Below are positions 60,525 to 64,000 of a stretch of 64,000 bases of DNA, one piece after another. Location: positions 992,001 through 1,056,000 of the forward strand of contig NZ_JHEL01000015.1 of the NCBI RefSeq assembly GCF_000710345.2. The letters run 5' to 3'. Position 1 is the stretch's first letter. Each line of letters begins with the position of its first letter. The position numbers and the translations under genes were made by a program. The notes beneath the pieces were generated by a model that was not told the origin of the DNA, made no database searches, and was given only the letters and a program-made list of their open reading frames with translations. The DNA is from Curtobacterium sp. S6 (GTDB lineage: Bacteria > Actinomycetota > Actinomycetes > Actinomycetales > Micrococcaceae).

Positions 60525-62081
60525 TCACGTCGACTTGGCCAGGAGCACCACGCCGTCGGAGTCGAAGGCGGGTCGATACGCGACCCCGTACCGCTTCTCC
60601 GCCAGCCCCCGGGGATCGCCCAGGTTCCCGGTGTTCCACGTATTGCTTCGGGCGTTAATCAGAACATAATCCGGCGCGGGGTCCCCGTCGGTGCCGATCC
60701 ACTGAACATCGTGATCCGGCACGAGGTACACCAAACCGGTGAGGTCGCTCGCGACGCTGGATCCCGCCGGAATCCGATCGATGGCCCTGGCCTCCGCGGC
60801 GACCGAGGTTTCCGGCGGCGCCCCTGCCCCGAGCAGCACGGAAATCAGCCCGGAGGTCGGCAGCAAAACCAGGGCCACGCCCGCCGCCAGCGTCGGGGCG
60901 AGGGCAGACATCCTCTCGATACCGCGGGCGAAGGCCCCGGCGCGGGTAGGACGGGCCTTCATCGACGCGTCGAGGATCGCAGCGAACAAGACCGGCATGA
61001 CCACGAGATTGTAATGCCAGGACGCCTCCCAATACCCCGGGTTATCGGAGAGAAACCGCCACACCAGCGTGGGAACTGCCACGAGCACTATCGGCGAGCG
61101 CAGACACACCAGCGTGCCCGCGACGAGCACAAGACCCAGGGTCTGGGATTTGGCCCAGGGGTAGAACATGAGCCCCAACGACTGGAGCGGATCGGCGATC
61201 GCGCCGAGGACGTCGATCGTTCCCCCATAGGCAAAGTTGCCGCCGGGGTTGAACCACGGAACGATGACGAAGACCGCCAGCGCGCTCCAGGCCAACCCCC
61301 ACACGATCAGGAACGGGCCCCGGCGGCCCTCACCGATCGTGAGGAACCTCCCGACGCGACCGGCGTCGCCCAGATGGAGCCCCGCGGCGCGCACGTCACG
61401 ACAGGCGATCAGCGCGCCGATCATCGCGGCGGTCACACCCATATCCTCCTTGACGAAGACGAGCGGGACCGCCCACAGGGTCGCCGCCCGCAATCTCCCG
61501 CACGCCAGCAGGCACAGGGACAGGCTCATCAGGGGTATGGCGAAAGCCACCTCGTGGAATTGGACCCTGACGGCCTCCAACACGCCGAAGCTCAGGCCAA
61601 AGCCGAGGGCCAAGCACGAGCCACGGAAGGCGCCGAGTTTCCTGGCGCCAAACCACCCGAAAATCCCGACCGACGCGGCGAGAAGCGCATCCTGGACGAG
61701 CATGATGCTCAGGCCCGAGGGCCACGCGAGGTAGACGGGGGCGAGCAAAACCAGGATGGGGTGAAAATGATCGCCCAGAAGATTGAAGCCGTGGCCCTTG
61801 ATGTCCACGATGGGCGGCTGGCCGGCGGCGTAGGCCTTGGCCAGTTGCGTAAAGATCGCCAGATCCCACGAGGGTGTATCCATGCGGTGCCACTGGAACG
61901 CGGAGGTCGTCGAGTACACCGCCATGGCGATCAGCGCCGCGGTCACGGCCACCGTGATCGGGATCCGCCGACCGACCCACCGACGGGTACGGACGGCGAC
62001 CCGAGCTCGGCGGGAATCGGACCCACCGAGGAGACTCCGGACGCGGCCGACCTCGACCGTGGGAGTGCTGGAATCATTCAT
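60525..62081 (-). CDS. DUF2079 polytopic membrane protein
   Basis: 518 residues with about 10 hydrophobic segments. Conserved family stretches include FQWHRMDTPSWDLAIFTQLAKAYAAGQPP and GHGFNLLGDHFHPILVLLAPVYLAWPS. The first loop DLAIFTQ has the aspartate seen in GT-C-type glycosyltransferase folds, to which this family is thought related. The C-terminal 100 residues form an extracytoplasmic domain. A lipid-linked sugar transferase role is possible but unproved. The ATG at 62081 has only a weak ribosome-binding site (CAGGT). Confidence 0.85.
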   Translation of the reverse strand: MNDSSTPTVEVGRVRSLLGGSDSRRARVAVRTRRWVGRRIPITVAVTAALIAMAVYSTTSAFQWHRMDTPSWDLAIFTQLAKAYAAGQPPIVDIKGHGFNLLGDHFHPILVLLAPVYLAWPSGLSIMLVQDALLAASVGIFGWFGARKLGAFRGSCLALGFGLSFGVLEAVRVQFHEVAFAIPLMSLSLCLLACGRLRAATLWAVPLVFVKEDMGVTAAMIGALIACRDVRAAGLHLGDAGRVGRFLTIGEGRRGPFLIVWGLAWSALAVFVIVPWFNPGGNFAYGGTIDVLGAIADPLQSLGLMFYPWAKSQTLGLVLVAGTLVCLRSPIVLVAVPTLVWRFLSDNPGYWEASWHYNLVVMPVLFAAILDASMKARPTRAGAFARGIERMSALAPTLAAGVALVLLPTSGLISVLLGAGAPPETSVAAEARAIDRIPAGSSVASDLTGLVYLVPDHDVQWIGTDGDPAPDYVLINARSNTWNTGNLGDPRGLAEKRYGVAYRPAFDSDGVVLLAKST

Positions 62082-62157
62082 CGTCTGACCTGCCGGCGGT
62101 TATTCGTCCCAGGGGTGGGCATCAGAATCGGTCCGGCGCCCGTGAGACCATGGTGGA

Positions 62158-63159
62158 ATGTCCCCCGCGCACGCCTCAGAACGCCGATTCGTGCCGAACA
62201 CGCCGGTCGATCTCGAACGGACCATTGCGGTCCTCCGGCGCGGTCAGCACGACCCCACTCTACGGGTGATCGCAGACCAGCGGCATTGCCGCGTCTATCT
62301 CACCGCGCGACTCAGCGAGCACCTCGGCCGGGGTGTCGCGGCGGTCCTCGAACAACGTGCCGGCCGGCTGCCGCGACACCTCGCCCCGATCACGGTGGCC
62401 GCCTGGGGTGCGGAGCCCTTGGAGGTCGAGGCCTTCCTCGACGAGATCCCGTCGCTTCTCGGCTTCGACGACGACTGGTCGGGGCTCCTCGACGCCCCGA
62501 CGTATCCCCTGTTGCCGGCGGCCGTGCGGTCCTCGCATCGCCTCCACCCCGGGCTTCGTCTCTGCGCGACCGGGTGGATCTTCAAGCACGGCGTGTCCGC
62601 GATCTTCGAGCAGCGCGTGACCGGCAGCGAAGCCATTGGCGCGTGGCAGCGGCTCGCGGCCCGCTACGGGGACGCTCCGCCCCCATCACCTCACGGTGCG
62701 GTCCCTTTCCCCGTGGACATGAGGGTCTTCCCCACGCCGCGGGCCTGGCTCGACATTCCCTCGTGGGAATGGCGGCGGTCGGGAGTGGACGGTCACCGTC
62801 GCGACGCCGTGCGGGCCCTCGCCGAGACCGCGCCCTCGTTGATACGACTTGCCGACCACGAACCCGCCGGGGCCGTAGCCCGCGCCCTCGCCGCCCTGCC
62901 GGGGATCGGCCCCTGGACCATCGCGGAGACGATGCAACGCTCCCACGGGCTGCCCGACGCGATCAGCGTGGGCGACTATCACCTGGCCCACGGGGTGTGT
63001 TTCGCCCTGGACGGACGCCGGGGCGACGACACCCGGATGCTGGAACTCCTGAAGCCCTGGGCCGGGCACCGGCAACGCGTCGTGCGCATGATCGGGGCCT
63101 CCGGGCTTAACGAGCCCCGGCGAGGACCGAGGGTTGCCCCTCAGTCACTCGCCGGATAG
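62158..63159 (+). CDS. DNA-3-methyladenine glycosylase II-like (AlkA family, HhH-GPD)
   Basis: 333 residues. Helix-hairpin-helix LAALPGIGPWTIAETMQ followed by the catalytic Asp273 in AISVGDYHLAHGVCFAL fixes the HhH-GPD fold. It removes alkylated or damaged purines in base excision repair. The N-terminal 150 residues correspond to the AlkA N domain. The start is uncertain: ATG 62158 has GGTGGA immediately before it, too close for a normal site. It is convergent with trxA and divergent from the DUF2079 gene. Confidence 0.88.
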   Translation: MSPAHASERRFVPNTPVDLERTIAVLRRGQHDPTLRVIADQRHCRVYLTARLSEHLGRGVAAVLEQRAGRLPRHLAPITVAAWGAEPLEVEAFLDEIPSLLGFDDDWSGLLDAPTYPLLPAAVRSSHRLHPGLRLCATGWIFKHGVSAIFEQRVTGSEAIGAWQRLAARYGDAPPPSPHGAVPFPVDMRVFPTPRAWLDIPSWEWRRSGVDGHRRDAVRALAETAPSLIRLADHEPAGAVARALAALPGIGPWTIAETMQRSHGLPDAISVGDYHLAHGVCFALDGRRGDDTRMLELLKPWAGHRQRVVRMIGASGLNEPRRGPRVAPQSLAG

Positions 63160-63202
63160 AAAGTAGTCGATGGCCCGCCCCTTCTCGATGGGGCGGACGG
63201 CC

Positions 63203-63610
63203 TTATGCCTGGCCGGGCTCCGTGGCGGACTGGCCCTCCTGCTCGGCTTCCTTTTCCGCCTCGGCGATCTGCTTGCGGACGTCGTCCATGTCCAGGCCCT
63301 GAACGGCCTCGATGACCTGGTCGAGCTGCGCGCCGTTCAGGGCGCCGGGCTGTGCGAACACGAGGGTCTGCTCACGGAACGCCATGAGGGTCGGGATCGA
63401 GGTGATTCCGGCCGCCGCGGCGAGCTGCTGCTGATCCTCGGTATCCACCTTGCCGAAGACGACGTCCTCGTACTTCTCGGACGCGGACTCGAAGACCGGC
63501 GCGAACTGCTTGCACGGGCCGCACCATTCGGCCCAGAAATCGACCAGGACGATGTCGTTCTGACCGATGGTGTCGTTCAAGTTCTCTTGCGTAAGTTCAA
63601 TAGTCGACAT
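63203..63610 (-). CDS. trxA: Thioredoxin
   Basis: 135 residues. The active site is VDFWAEWCGPCKQFAPV with the redox cysteines at 30 and 33, and the cis-proline is in ITSIPTLMAFREQ. A C-terminal acidic extension (EAEKEAEQEGQSATEPGQA) goes beyond the ~108-residue core. The ATG at 63610 lacks a ribosome-binding site; TAGTCT lies 7 bp upstream with TTGGGC 18 bp beyond, so the transcript may be leaderless. Confidence 0.95.
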   Translation of the reverse strand: MSTIELTQENLNDTIGQNDIVLVDFWAEWCGPCKQFAPVFESASEKYEDVVFGKVDTEDQQQLAAAAGITSIPTLMAFREQTLVFAQPGALNGAQLDQVIEAVQGLDMDDVRKQIAEAEKEAEQEGQSATEPGQA

Positions 63611-63617
63611 GGCCCCG

Positions 63618-63647
63618 AGACTACAGAGGGTGGCCGGGGCGGCCCAA
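63618..63647 (-). promoter_or_regulatory. trxA promoter, probably leaderless
   Basis: Minus strand -10 TAGTCT (63618-63623), 18-bp spacer, -35 TTGGGC (63642-63647). The start codon is 7 bp from the -10, about where transcription should begin. Confidence 0.5.
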
Positions 63648-63730
63648 CGACTTTCACCGACAGCTCAGCCACGGCGTTGCGCTTGCGAAGCATCTGTTGT
63701 GGATGCGGGGGCCCGACAGGGCGTTAAAAG

Positions 63731-63768
63731 CAACGCGCCGCAGATTCCGAAGAATCTGCGGCGCGTTG
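63731..63768 (-). terminator. tRNA-Tyr terminator
   Basis: A perfect 17-bp stem CAACGCGCCGCAGATTC / GAATCTGCGGCGCGTTG with a TTCG tetraloop on the minus strand, followed by CTTTTAA. It lies 7 bp past the tRNA. Confidence 0.9.
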
Positions 63769-63775
63769 GCGGCGG

Positions 63776-63857
63776 TGGCAGATGAGGGATTCGAACCCCC
63801 GTAGGCAGTGCCAGCTGATTTACAGTCAGCCCCCTTTGGCCGCTCGGGTAATCTGCC
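63776..63857 (-). tRNA. tRNA-Tyr (GTA)
   Basis: 82-nt class II tRNA on the minus strand: acceptor GGCAGAT / ATCTGCC, D-arm with CCGAGCGGCCAAAGGGG, anticodon stem-loop CTGACTGTAAATCAG (GTA), long variable arm CTGGCACTGCCTACG and T-arm GGGGGTTCGAATCCCTC. Discriminator A. Confidence 0.94.
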
Positions 63858-64000
63858 GAGCGTTCCGCGGACCTTCAGGCCCGAACAGAACCGCGCCCCC
63901 GGTCAACGGGAGCGGATACAACAGTACCCAAAGAACTTCTGGATGCACAAACCGGAACGGCCGCGCGCGGTTCATTGTGACCAACCGCACTGGATAGGGC

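Overview
The window is a high-GC, actinobacterial chromosome segment. It reads as Micrococcaceae or a close relative. Lineage evidence: a mycothiol synthase (MshD) domain, a GlnR-type orphan regulator, TTG-started rpoB and rplK, the order aspC / tRNA-Trp / secE / nusG / rplK / rplA, and a hadA/hadB-like pair beside murB. The genus cannot be fixed by eye. I see no insertion sequence, phage gene, integrase or CRISPR array, so this is core chromosome with a few accessory cassettes.

Layout. Positions 1-3,050 (minus strand) hold an aromatic-acid cassette: an IclR regulator, pobA and the start of pcaH. Positions 3,131-10,950 hold rpoB-rpoC, with a clear promoter and tandem terminators. Positions 10,962-16,813 hold gcvP-gcvT-sdaA behind a tandem glycine riboswitch. 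Positions 16,952-33,445 are an anaerobic respiration and molybdenum block: narG-narH-narJ-narI-narK, modA-modB-moeA-moaC-mog-moaE, and the divergent moaA-moaD-mobA-moeA. Positions 33,526-38,848 are the translation/transcription block secE-nusG, rplK-rplA and rplJ-rplL, with an orphan sugar-type ABC ATPase between rplA and rplJ. The nar/mo/gcv block separates rplJL from rpoBC, which are neighbours in many bacteria.

Positions 38,943-45,343 carry tRNA-Trp, aspC, pfkA, a YgfZ protein coupled to a nitrobindin-like protein, a 36-residue membrane peptide with a membrane-protein partner, and glnR. Positions 45,501-52,932 run forward: a single open frame encoding MshD fused to polyphosphate kinase 1, then a MutT1-type Nudix/histidine-phosphatase protein, thyA, dfrA, a proteobacterial-type asd and a short GntR regulator. 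Positions 52,929-57,489 hold a PGPGW membrane protein, murB, an MFS transporter, two hot-dog dehydratase subunits and a small membrane protein. The right end holds tRNA-Met, tRNA-Thr, a DEAD-box RNA helicase with an RGG-type tail, a DUF2079 membrane protein, an AlkA-like glycosylase, a thioredoxin and tRNA-Tyr.

How it fits together. Nitrate reductase needs the bis-MGD cofactor. The window supplies molybdate uptake (ModA, ModB; no ModC seen) and most MoCo steps (MoaA, MoaC, MoaD, MoaE, Mog, MoeA, MobA). The glycine riboswitch probably controls a transcript that cleaves glycine and deaminates serine to pyruvate. The most unusual object is the MshD-PPK1 fusion: the linker has no stop and no plausible internal start. 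Several genes (narG, the nitrobindin-like gene, asd, trxA) have a -10 hexamer 6-7 nt before the start codon and no ribosome-binding site, which suggests leaderless mRNAs.
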